Source: Yoonia ponticola (GTDB taxonomy: Bacteria; Pseudomonadota; Alphaproteobacteria; Rhodobacterales; Rhodobacteraceae). From it: a stretch of 64,000 nt of DNA. This document shows, piece after piece, positions 28,194 through 35,531 of the stretch. Under the pieces are notes generated by a model. It worked only from the letters and a program-made list of their open reading frames with translations. It was not told where the DNA came from and did no database searches. Location: contig NZ_JACIJM010000006.1 in NCBI RefSeq assembly GCF_014199395.1, forward strand, positions 62,001-126,000. Direction: 5' to 3'. Position numbers and translations under genes: made by a program. Within the stretch, counting starts at the first letter, position 1. Each line of letters opens with the position of its first letter.

Positions 28194-28495
28194 ACGGTGA
28201 CATCAATCTTCTGGATCAGCGCGTTGGTGGCGCGGTCATAGACGAGGATTTGATTGTCGGTTGTCACCACGCCAAACCAGTCTTGGCCTTGGGTAAAAGA
28301 ATAGGCGCTGGTCCCTTCGGGTAGGGTGATCCGTTCGGGCAATGGCAGCGGGTCGCGATTCAAGCGGATGACAAGCGTGGTGATCATCAGTATGAAGCCC
28401 GCAATCATCACAACCGTCAGCACCGTGACCAACCGTTTCAGGTAGGTCAGATGTGGCGGAAGCGCCTCGGGAATGTCATCCATGTCTGCGACCAT
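28187..28495 (-). CDS. DUF6476 family membrane protein
   Basis: This 102-residue protein has one membrane helix (VTVLTVVMIAGFILMITTLVI), a short cytosolic N-terminus (DDIPEALPPHLTYLKRLVT) and a periplasmic beta-rich part (FGVVTTDNQILVYDR). This is the DUF6476 plan, seen widely in Rhodobacteraceae; the role is unknown. I favour the ATG at 28495 because GGAG lies 9 bases before it; a start at 28483 is possible. Its 5' end overlaps that of the divergent pseudouridine synthase gene. Confidence 0.85.
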   Translation of the reverse strand: MVADMDDIPEALPPHLTYLKRLVTVLTVVMIAGFILMITTLVIRLNRDPLPLPERITLPEGTSAYSFTQGQDWFGVVTTDNQILVYDRATNALIQKIDVTVP

Positions 28496-29513
28496 CGTAC
28501 AGTTCTCCATTGCGGACAATCCGCCGCCGCGTCTTGATAAGGCGTTGGCCCGCGATGTGCCAGAGGGCGCGTCGCTGTCGCGGTCCCGCTTGGCAAAGTT
28601 GATTGCGGATGGGGCGGTAAAGGTCGACGGCGTTGTTGTCGTCGATCCGCGGTTTCGCGTGGCAGAGGATGCGGAAATTACGGTGGCCGTTGAGGTTGCA
28701 GAGGAAAGCCATATTGGCGCCGAAGATATCCCGCTGGATGTGGTCTACGAGGATGACGATCTGATTGTCGTGAATAAACCCGTCGGCATGGTTGTGCATC
28801 CGGCACCGGGCACACCGGGTGGGACGCTTGTGAATGCGCTGATCCATCATTGCGGCGAGACGCTTAGCGGTGTGGGCGGCATGAAACGGCCCGGTATTGT
28901 GCATCGGATCGACAAGGAAACCTCTGGCCTGTTGGTCGCCGCAAAATCGGATCGTGCGCACCACGGCTTGGCGAAACAATTTGCCGACCACTCGGTCGAG
29001 CGGCGCTATCTGGCGATTTGCTATGGCGAGCCCTCGTCGAATGATCCGCGTCTGCGCGGGATCAAGGGCGCGTCGTTTGAGGCGAGTAACATCTTGCGGG
29101 TGCAAACATTTCTGGGCCGTCACAAGACAGATCGCCAACGCCAAGCGGTGTCGTTTGATGTGGGCCGCCATGCGGTGACACGCGCGCGGATCGTGCAATC
29201 GCTGGGAACACCTGCGGTTGCGGCTCTGTTGGAATGTTGGCTTGAAACAGGCCGCACACACCAAATTCGCGTGCATATGGCGCATTGTGGTCATTCGCTG
29301 ATCGGTGATCCAGTGTATGGTGGGCGGCGCAAACTGTCACCCAAAGCGGTCGGGCAGGCGGGTGTTGATGCTGTTGCAAGGTTCCGCAGGCAGGCGCTTC
29401 ATGCGGCCACGCTGGGATTCGTTCATCCGGTGACAAAAGAAGAGATGGAGTTCGAGGCCCCGATGCCCGACGATATGACCGGACTTTTGCGCGCTCTTGG
29501 CGGGCAGGTCTGA
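28482..29513 (+). CDS. RluA-family pseudouridine synthase (RluD-like)
   Basis: This is a 343-residue RNA-modifying enzyme. An S4 domain (LDKALARDV...LSRSRLAKLI) precedes the catalytic domain, which holds the motif HRIDKETSGLL with catalytic Asp144 and the later GRTHQIRVH. Size and S4 domain fit RluD (23S rRNA positions in helix 69) better than RluA or RluC, but the target cannot be fixed. An ATG three codons upstream at 28473 is an alternative start. The location directly before rpoH is frequent in this group. Confidence 0.9.
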   Translation: MSATIVQFSIADNPPPRLDKALARDVPEGASLSRSRLAKLIADGAVKVDGVVVVDPRFRVAEDAEITVAVEVAEESHIGAEDIPLDVVYEDDDLIVVNKPVGMVVHPAPGTPGGTLVNALIHHCGETLSGVGGMKRPGIVHRIDKETSGLLVAAKSDRAHHGLAKQFADHSVERRYLAICYGEPSSNDPRLRGIKGASFEASNILRVQTFLGRHKTDRQRQAVSFDVGRHAVTRARIVQSLGTPAVAALLECWLETGRTHQIRVHMAHCGHSLIGDPVYGGRRKLSPKAVGQAGVDAVARFRRQALHAATLGFVHPVTKEEMEFEAPMPDDMTGLLRALGGQV

Positions 29514-29607
29514 AACAATCAATCCCATGTGCGTGAGCGCACGGATTTGCCTCTTCACGCGGGGCGTCTTGGTATTCATATATTGGTAAGCAAATGAGGG
29601 TAGGTCA

Positions 29608-29636
29608 CTTGAAAGGGCCATCTAATGCCCCCATAT
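29608..29636 (+). promoter_or_regulatory. RpoH-dependent heat-shock promoter of rpoH
   Basis: CTTGAAA and CCCCATAT are separated by 14 bases, a full match to the sigma-32 -35 and -10 elements. The predicted transcription start is near 29643, about 48 bases before the rpoH ATG. Heat-shock autoregulation follows. Confidence 0.8.
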
Positions 29637-29690
29637 CCATGTTAACCCCGTAAACATCGGGGAGCCCGTTAAGGGTAGGGAGTACAGAAG

Positions 29691-30587
29691 ATGAGTAGTT
29701 ACGCAAATCTGCCAGCGCCATCCCCAGAGCAGGGGTTGAACCGTTATATGCAAGAAATCCGCAAGTTTCCTATGCTTGAGCCGGAGCAGGAATATATGCT
29801 CGCCAAGCGTTGGGTTGATCACGAAGACACTGACGCCGCACACCAAATGGTCACGTCGCACCTGCGCTTGGCCGCGAAGATCGCGATGGGATACCGTGGT
29901 TACGGCCTGCCGCAAGCTGAGGTGATTTCCGAAGCCAATGTTGGCCTGATGCAGGCTGTGAAACGATTCGATCCGGAAAAAGGGTTCCGTTTGGCGACCT
30001 ATGCGATGTGGTGGATCAGGGCATCTATTCAGGAATATATCTTGCGGTCATGGTCGCTTGTGAAGCTCGGGACAACTTCTGCTCAAAAGAAACTGTTCTT
30101 TAACCTGCGCAAAGCCAAAAACCGGATCGGTGCCTTGGAAGAGGGCGATCTGCGCCCTGAAAACGTCGCACGGATCGCCAATGACCTTGGTGTGACCGAA
30201 ACCGAAGTTGTGTCCATGAACCGCCGCATGTCGGGTGGCGACGCGTCGTTGAATGCGACCGTCGGTTCCGAAGGCGAAGGGACGATGCAATGGCAGGACT
30301 GGCTCGAGGACGAAAGCGCGAACACCGCCTCGGACTATGAAGAAAGTGACGAGCTGGGTGCACGTCGCGAAATTCTGGCCGAAGCGATGGGCGTTTTGAA
30401 TGATCGCGAAAAGGACATTCTGATGCAACGCCGTTTGGCCGAGGAAACGATCACGTTGGAAGACTTGAGCGGGAAATATGACGTGTCCCGCGAACGGATT
30501 CGCCAAATCGAAGTCCGTGCGTTCGAGAAATTGCAGACCGAAATGCACAAACTTGCGAAAGAAAAAGGGATGCTTGAGACCGCGTAA
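29691..30587 (+). CDS. rpoH: RNA polymerase sigma factor RpoH (sigma-32)
   Basis: This is the 298-residue heat-shock sigma factor. Region 2 (SHLRLAAKIAMGYRGYGLP, FDPEKGFRLATYAMWWIRA), the RpoH-specific box QKKLFFNLRKAK near residue 135 and region 4 with the helix-turn-helix (VSRERIRQIEVRAFEKL) are all intact. The RpoH box binds core polymerase and separates it from RpoD. A perfect sigma-32 promoter upstream indicates self-activation. Roseobacters often have a second rpoH; which one this is cannot be said. The leader contains a small CCCCG/CGGGG hairpin. Confidence 0.96.
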   Translation: MSSYANLPAPSPEQGLNRYMQEIRKFPMLEPEQEYMLAKRWVDHEDTDAAHQMVTSHLRLAAKIAMGYRGYGLPQAEVISEANVGLMQAVKRFDPEKGFRLATYAMWWIRASIQEYILRSWSLVKLGTTSAQKKLFFNLRKAKNRIGALEEGDLRPENVARIANDLGVTETEVVSMNRRMSGGDASLNATVGSEGEGTMQWQDWLEDESANTASDYEESDELGARREILAEAMGVLNDREKDILMQRRLAEETITLEDLSGKYDVSRERIRQIEVRAFEKLQTEMHKLAKEKGMLETA

Positions 30588-30610
30588 GCGTCGGGCATCT
30601 TGAAAAGTTA

Positions 30611-30640
30611 GGCCGCTGCGGGAAACTGCGGCGGCTTTTG
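30611..30640 (+). terminator. Rho-independent terminator of rpoH
   Basis: An 8-bp stem GCCGCTGC/GCGGCGGC (one G-T pair) with an 8-base loop is followed by TTTT, 25 bases after the rpoH stop. Confidence 0.85.
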
Positions 30641-30680
30641 CGTTTCGCGGTTTCAACGTCGCGATGTTGCCGCTAACATT

Positions 30681-30694
30681 CTCCCAATTGGGAG
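30681..30694 (+). promoter_or_regulatory. Palindrome covering the ribosome site of the Gfo/Idh gene
   Basis: CTCCCAATTGGGAG is a perfect 14-bp palindrome. Its right half GGGAG is the only plausible Shine-Dalgarno element and ends 6 bases before the ATG at 30701. Confidence 0.5.
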
Positions 30695-30700
30695 AAATAT

Positions 30701-31666
30701 ATGACAGTTCAATGGGGCGTCTTGGGCGCATCTAGCTTTGCGCGCGACAACATGGCACCAGCTATTCACGCGGCTAAAGGCGCAAATTTTGCAGCGTTAG
30801 CAACATCAAGCGCAGATAAAGCTGCTGGATTTCAGGCCTACGCGCCGGATATCGCAGTCTATACCGATTACGATGCGATGCTTGCGGACCCGAAGATCGA
30901 CGCGATTTATATCCCACTACCCAACCATTTACACGTGCCATGGACGATCAAGGCGCTTGAGACGGGTAAACATGTGCTTTGCGAAAAACCTATCGCGTTG
31001 AAAGCAAGCGATTTTGATGATCTGATCGCCGCGCGAGATCGGTCAGGATTGGTCGCAGCCGAAGCCTTTATGATCCCGCATCACGCGCAATACGCTCGCG
31101 CGAAAGAGTTGGTTGCATCCGGTGCGATTGGCGATTTGGTCCATATCGACGGGACTTTTAGCTATAATAATGCAGAAGATTTGAGCAATATCCGCCACGA
31201 TCCGGCGAAAGGCGGCGGCGCCCTACCTGACATTGGTGTGTATCCGATTGGCGCTGCGCGTCTGGTATCCGGCCAGGAACCGCAGTCGATCACATTGTCG
31301 AATTTGCGATACGAGCACGGTGTGGACGTGTTTGCGCAGGTCGCGGCTGATTTTGAAACCTGTAGTTTCTCGACCGTCGTGTCGATGCGGATGATGAATT
31401 ATCAACAGATGACGTTTCACGGGACAACTGGTGTGCTGCGACTGACTTGCCCGTTCAATGCAAATAAGGCTGATGTTGCCGAGCTCGTTCTCGATCAAAA
31501 CGGCGCGGCGCGGATGGTGCAACGCTGGCCAGAAGAAAGCCAATATGTCCGGCAAGTTGAAAGTTTCTGCGCTGCTGTGCGTGGTGAGACGTCTTATCCG
31601 GTGCCGCTAGAGTGGAGCCGCGGCACGCAAGAGATGTTGGATATGATTTACGCCGCTGCGCAGTGA
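30701..31666 (+). CDS. Gfo/Idh/MocA family oxidoreductase
   Basis: This 321-residue NAD(P)-dependent dehydrogenase acts on a sugar, inositol or related polyol. The N-terminal Rossmann part begins WGVLGASSFARDNM. The family EKP motif is present (HVLCEKPIALK), and the C-terminal domain has DIGVYPIGAAR in place of the usual D-x-G-x-H region. No sugar transporter or kinase is adjacent, so the substrate is open. The only ribosome site lies in a perfect palindrome. The stop codon is part of a dispersed repeat that leads into a terminator. Confidence 0.88.
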   Translation: MTVQWGVLGASSFARDNMAPAIHAAKGANFAALATSSADKAAGFQAYAPDIAVYTDYDAMLADPKIDAIYIPLPNHLHVPWTIKALETGKHVLCEKPIALKASDFDDLIAARDRSGLVAAEAFMIPHHAQYARAKELVASGAIGDLVHIDGTFSYNNAEDLSNIRHDPAKGGGALPDIGVYPIGAARLVSGQEPQSITLSNLRYEHGVDVFAQVAADFETCSFSTVVSMRMMNYQQMTFHGTTGVLRLTCPFNANKADVAELVLDQNGAARMVQRWPEESQYVRQVESFCAAVRGETSYPVPLEWSRGTQEMLDMIYAAAQ

Positions 31667-31685
31667 GTTGTTTTGGCGAAATGAA
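31664..31685 (+). repeat. Dispersed pre-terminator repeat, copy 1
   Basis: The core GTTGTTTTGGCGAAATGAA recurs at 52567 and 61472. Here its leading TGA is the stop codon of the oxidoreductase gene, and a GC hairpin follows 5 bases later. Confidence 0.8.
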
Positions 31686-31690
31686 GGCGA

Positions 31691-31714
31691 GGGCGGCGCG
31701 ATTAGACGCCGCCC
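31691..31714. terminator. Hairpin between Gfo/Idh gene and pepF
   Basis: A perfect 8-bp stem GGGCGGCG/CGCCGCCC with an 8-base loop lies between convergent genes. It lacks a long T-run on the plus strand, so it may act as a terminator or as a 3'-end stabiliser. Confidence 0.65.
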
Positions 31715-31722
31715 TAAGTGCG

Positions 31723-33543
31723 TTAGTCTTCCATCGCTTCAAGTTCGTCGATGAAACCTTCGATCATCGACAGACCCTTGTCCCAGAATTTAGGGTCCGA
31801 TGCGTCGAGGCCGAAGGGCGCAAGCAGTTCTTTGTGATGCTTTGATCCGCCCGCTTTGAGCATATCGAAGTATTTGTCTTTGAAGTCGGGATCGCCTTCT
31901 TCGTAAACCGCATACAATGCGTTAACCAAGCCGTCGCCGAACGCATAGGCGTAGACGTAGAACGGTGAATGCACAAAGTGCGGGATGTAGGCCCAGAAAG
32001 TCTCGTAACCGGGTGTGAAATCAAAGACTTCGCCAAGCGATTGTGCTTGGACGGACATCCAGAGCGCGTTGATGTCATCTGGTGTCAGTTCACCTTGGGC
32101 GCGTGCGGCGTGCAGTTTGCATTCGAAATCGTAGAACGCGATTTGTCGCACGACCGTGTTGATCATGTCTTCGACTTTACCCGCGAGCAGAACCTTGCGT
32201 TCCTGCTTGGTTTTCGCACCTTCGAGCAATTTGCGGAACGTCAGCATCTCGCCAAAGACCGACGCCGTTTCAGCGAGCGTCAGTGGCGTGGATGACAAGA
32301 GTTCGCCTTGCCCAGCAGCCAAAACTTGGTGAACGCCGTGGCCCAATTCATGCGCCAAAGTCATCACATCGCGTGGTTTGCCAAGGTAGTTCAGCATCAC
32401 GTAGGGGTGGACGGTCGTGACGGTGGGGTGCGCAAATGCGCCGGGGGCTTTGCCGGGTTTCACGGGCGCGTCGATCCAGCCGTCGGTGAAAAACGGCCTT
32501 GCCAACTCGGCCATTTCAGGCGCGAAATCTGCGTAAGCGTCCATGACTGTTTGCTGCGCTTCGTCCCAGCCGATTGAGCGTTCGCTTTCCATTGGCAGCG
32601 GAGCGTTGCGGTCCCACGTTTCCATCCGTTCAAGGCCTAACCATTTGGCTTTCAACGCATAATACCGGTGCGACAGGCGCGGGTAGGCGGCGACAACGGC
32701 GTCGCGTAGGGCCTCGACGACCTCGGCCTCAACATGGTTCGCCAAGTGACGACCCGCTTGTGGGGATGGCATTTTCCGCCAGCGGTCTTCGATTTCTTTT
32801 TCCTTGGCGAGCGTATTGTGGACCCGCGCGAACGTCTTGATGTTCTCTTGGAAAACATCGGCCAGCGCATGGGTCGCGGCCTCGCGTTTGCTGCGGTCCT
32901 GCTCGGTGAGCAGGTTTAGCGTCGCCTCAAGGTTCAGCGTTTCGCCGTTAACCTCGAATTCGAGTCCGGCCATCGTTTCGTCAAACAACCGATTCCACGC
33001 CGCCGCACCAACGGTGGATTGGTCGTGCAGGAATTTTTCAAGTTCGTCAGACAATTGGTGCGGCTTCATCGCACGCATCCGGTCGAACACAGGCTTGTAA
33101 CGCGCGAGATCAGTATTAGCGGCGAGTAATCCGTCAAGGTGGTCATCGTCTAGACGGTTGAATTCCAAGCCATAAAAGACGAGCGGCGTGGTAAACGCTG
33201 TGATTTTGTCTTGCATATCCGCCATGAATTTGGCGCGATCGCTGTCCGTTGTGATCTGGTAATAGCGCAGGCCCGCGTAGGACATGATGCGTCCGGCGAT
33301 GATGTCGATTTGCTCGTAACGTTGAACGGCGTTTAGCAGGTCGTCGGCGTTCAGCGTGTCCAGCTTACCCTCGTAATCATTGGCAAAATCGGCACAGGCC
33401 GTGTCGAGCCAATCCATATCCTTGCTGATCTCGGGACCATCGGGGCTAGGGTAGAGGTCAGTGAGATCCCATTCTGGCAGGTCGCCAAATTTGTTGTGGC
33501 CGCCTGTGGGATTGGCGTCGTGGACTTGCGGGTGACTACGCAT
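31723..33543 (-). CDS. pepF: M3 family oligoendopeptidase (PepF/F2 clade)
   Basis: This 606-residue cytosolic zinc metallopeptidase cleaves short peptides. The zinc motif HELGH (residues 398-402 in MTLAHELGHGVHQ) is intact, and the downstream conserved Glu lies in LAETASVFGE. The start is the ATG at 33543 with AGAGG upstream; 76 more upstream codons are open but look non-coding. Peptide recycling is the usual role. A large part of the N-terminal two thirds is helical, as expected for the M3 clam-shell fold. Confidence 0.92.
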   Translation of the reverse strand: MRSHPQVHDANPTGGHNKFGDLPEWDLTDLYPSPDGPEISKDMDWLDTACADFANDYEGKLDTLNADDLLNAVQRYEQIDIIAGRIMSYAGLRYYQITTDSDRAKFMADMQDKITAFTTPLVFYGLEFNRLDDDHLDGLLAANTDLARYKPVFDRMRAMKPHQLSDELEKFLHDQSTVGAAAWNRLFDETMAGLEFEVNGETLNLEATLNLLTEQDRSKREAATHALADVFQENIKTFARVHNTLAKEKEIEDRWRKMPSPQAGRHLANHVEAEVVEALRDAVVAAYPRLSHRYYALKAKWLGLERMETWDRNAPLPMESERSIGWDEAQQTVMDAYADFAPEMAELARPFFTDGWIDAPVKPGKAPGAFAHPTVTTVHPYVMLNYLGKPRDVMTLAHELGHGVHQVLAAGQGELLSSTPLTLAETASVFGEMLTFRKLLEGAKTKQERKVLLAGKVEDMINTVVRQIAFYDFECKLHAARAQGELTPDDINALWMSVQAQSLGEVFDFTPGYETFWAYIPHFVHSPFYVYAYAFGDGLVNALYAVYEEGDPDFKDKYFDMLKAGGSKHHKELLAPFGLDASDPKFWDKGLSMIEGFIDELEAMED

Positions 33544-33650
33544 CTTAAAACCTCTTCTCAAATGTCTCACCGTACATAGGCGTTGGTGACAGATGATGAA
33601 AGGCTGGACAGGTTTTTGCGAGTAATCACGCCTAAAAACGTGATGTCCCG

Positions 33651-34586
33651 TTAAGGATGTGCGTCGAAATGGGCGATCATGGTTTTGTAGACAAAAGCCC
33701 GCGTTTCCGGAATTTCGAGCATGACCTCGTGTTCGCCGTTTTCGATCATGTGCAGGGTGCCGTTTGGCCACTTCGCCATGCGGTCTTTGACGCGCTGCAC
33801 GTCGACGATGTCCTCAGCTGTGCCAAGGAACGTGACTGTTGGCGTTTTGGGCGAGGGAAGTGAGGCCAAGTGCAGCATTTCGCGCAGCGATTCGCCGAGC
33901 CACCGGATCGACGGCCCGCCGAGGCCTAAATCAGGGTATTTGGTTAACTGGTTGACCATGCGGTCCCACATGGTGCGGTCGCGGGTTAACGTGTTGAGAT
34001 CGAATTTTTCACGCAGCACATAGGACACCGGCGGTTGGCCAGGGGCGAAAATGGTATCTTTTCCAATAGCGCCTGCGACGGATGACAGGACCCATGCACT
34101 AGGGCGCACGACAGGTGACAGTGCAATGCCCCACATCGGTGCGGAAAATGCGGCCGCTTTGACGGGCAGTCCGTCGTTCAGGGCGCGCAATCCGATGCAG
34201 CCGCCCATCGAGTGACCGATCATGTAGTAGGGCGCAGGTAATCCCAAGGCTTTGACATGCGCCAAAACTGCTGACACGTCTTTTTGATAATCGGTAAATT
34301 GAACAACATGTCCCATACGGCGATCATCCGCCATCCGGTCGGCAAGTCCCTGACCACGCCAGTCGATCGCAACAGTGGCATAGTTTGCCGCCAAAAATTC
34401 GCGGGCCGCATCGCCGTATTTTTCAACGTATTCGGTGCGGCCCGGAAACATTAGCACCGTGCCTTTGACGGCGTCGCCAGTCCAATGGGCAACACGCAGT
34501 TTCAGCCCATCAGAGGTGGTAACCCAATGGGCCGCACCACCCGCAGGACCGTAGGCGACATCGTCATAGAACGGTGCAATTTCCAT
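33651..34586 (-). CDS. Alpha/beta hydrolase (lysophospholipase/PldB-like)
   Basis: This is a 311-residue hydrolase of the serine-aminopeptidase S33/monoacylglycerol lipase type. The oxyanion region is LMFPGRTEYVEKY, the nucleophile elbow is GHSMGG (Ser near 124), and the acid and His are expected in AEDIVDVQRV and ENGEHEVM. Such enzymes remove acyl chains from lysophospholipids or monoglycerides. No signal peptide is visible. It lies 3 bases from the SCP2 gene on the same strand, so the two may be co-transcribed and share lipid substrates. Confidence 0.88.
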   Translation of the reverse strand: MEIAPFYDDVAYGPAGGAAHWVTTSDGLKLRVAHWTGDAVKGTVLMFPGRTEYVEKYGDAAREFLAANYATVAIDWRGQGLADRMADDRRMGHVVQFTDYQKDVSAVLAHVKALGLPAPYYMIGHSMGGCIGLRALNDGLPVKAAAFSAPMWGIALSPVVRPSAWVLSSVAGAIGKDTIFAPGQPPVSYVLREKFDLNTLTRDRTMWDRMVNQLTKYPDLGLGGPSIRWLGESLREMLHLASLPSPKTPTVTFLGTAEDIVDVQRVKDRMAKWPNGTLHMIENGEHEVMLEIPETRAFVYKTMIAHFDAHP

Positions 34587-34589
34587 GAC

Positions 34590-34877
34590 TTACAGGACGC
34601 CAGCCAGTTTCATCGCCATGCCCATATCACCATCAACGGTCAGTTTTCCGGTCATGAAAGCAGTCGTTGGGTTCTGTTCACCGTCGAGGATTTCTTTGAA
34701 CGTTTCGGTCGACGCTGACAGCGTCACATCGGCGTCGTCGTCGCCTGCACGGGCGCCGTCGCTGTCGATGATAATCGACCCTTCGCCCTCGATGACGAAC
34801 TTGGCTGTGCCAGCGTCAAAACCGCCATCTAGTTTCGTATTCAGCTGGGCCACGGCCTCGTTCACAACATTGCTCAT
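34590..34877 (-). CDS. SCP2 sterol-carrier-like lipid-binding protein
   Basis: This 95-residue single-domain SCP2 protein shows a start of NEAVAQLNTKLDGGF, the strand-rich KFVIEGEGSIIID and the C-terminal AFMTGKLTVDGDMGMAMKL, which is the family signature. SCP2 domains carry fatty acyl chains or other lipids. The ATG at 34877 is used because AAGGAT lies just before it. Co-orientation with the hydrolase gene, 3 bases away, suggests a lipid-handling pair. Confidence 0.9.
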   Translation of the reverse strand: MSNVVNEAVAQLNTKLDGGFDAGTAKFVIEGEGSIIIDSDGARAGDDDADVTLSASTETFKEILDGEQNPTTAFMTGKLTVDGDMGMAMKLAGVL

Positions 34878-34942
34878 CGCATTATCCTTTTTGAATCTCT
34901 TATGCCTCTGGCGAAAGCCGCCTGACACGTTACATTAAGACT

Positions 34943-35503
34943 ATGACCACGCTGACACATCTTCTCAAACGTATCGTTACGGCATTTTTCGTGACGTTTA
35001 CGTTAACGACGCCAAGTTTCGCGCAAGAGACCGTTTTAGACGGACTTTTTCAAGAGCTGAAGGAGGCGGACGAGGACAATCATATGCGCGTGGCGGATCG
35101 CATGATTGCCCGATTCGAACAAAGCGGGTCCGCTGCGATGGATCTACTGCTGCGTCGGGGTGGTGATGCGCTTGAAGATGGCGATGACCGCGCTGCGATT
35201 GAACACCTAACAGCACTTGTCGACCATGCCCCCGAATTTGCCGAAGCTTATCATTTGCGCGCGACTGCATACTTTCGCACGGGTCTGATCGGCCCTGCAT
35301 TGGACGATTTGCGGCAAACGCTGGTTTTGAACCCGCGTCAATTCAGGGCGATGTTTGGTGTGGGCATTCTGATGGAAGAACTCGGTCGCCGATCTGACGC
35401 GATTGCCGCATATCAAGCTGTGCTTGAAATCTATCCGCTTGAACCAGAAGCAACCGATGCGCTGGCGCGTCTTGCCTTAGAAATTGAGGGCCAAGCGATC
35501 TAA
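34943..35503 (+). CDS. Exported tetratricopeptide-repeat protein
   Basis: This 186-residue protein has a signal peptide (VTAFFVTFTLTTPSFAQE), then about three TPR units. The best examples are AIEHLTALVDHAPEFAEAYHLRATAYFR, here in parts at residues 92-120, and the last unit DAIAAYQAVLEIYPLEPEA. TPR proteins mediate protein contacts; a periplasmic location is implied. It is divergent from SCP2 and 28 bases upstream of the helicase gene, so it may be co-transcribed with it. Confidence 0.85.
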   Translation: MTTLTHLLKRIVTAFFVTFTLTTPSFAQETVLDGLFQELKEADEDNHMRVADRMIARFEQSGSAAMDLLLRRGGDALEDGDDRAAIEHLTALVDHAPEFAEAYHLRATAYFRTGLIGPALDDLRQTLVLNPRQFRAMFGVGILMEELGRRSDAIAAYQAVLEIYPLEPEATDALARLALEIEGQAI

Positions 35504-35531
35504 TCGCGCGGTCCCTGCCGGGGAAATTATC

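Noticed and set aside
28476-29294. A 272-codon minus-strand frame opposite the RluA-family gene
   Set aside because: His/Arg-rich, no motif, fully antisense to a clear enzyme gene.
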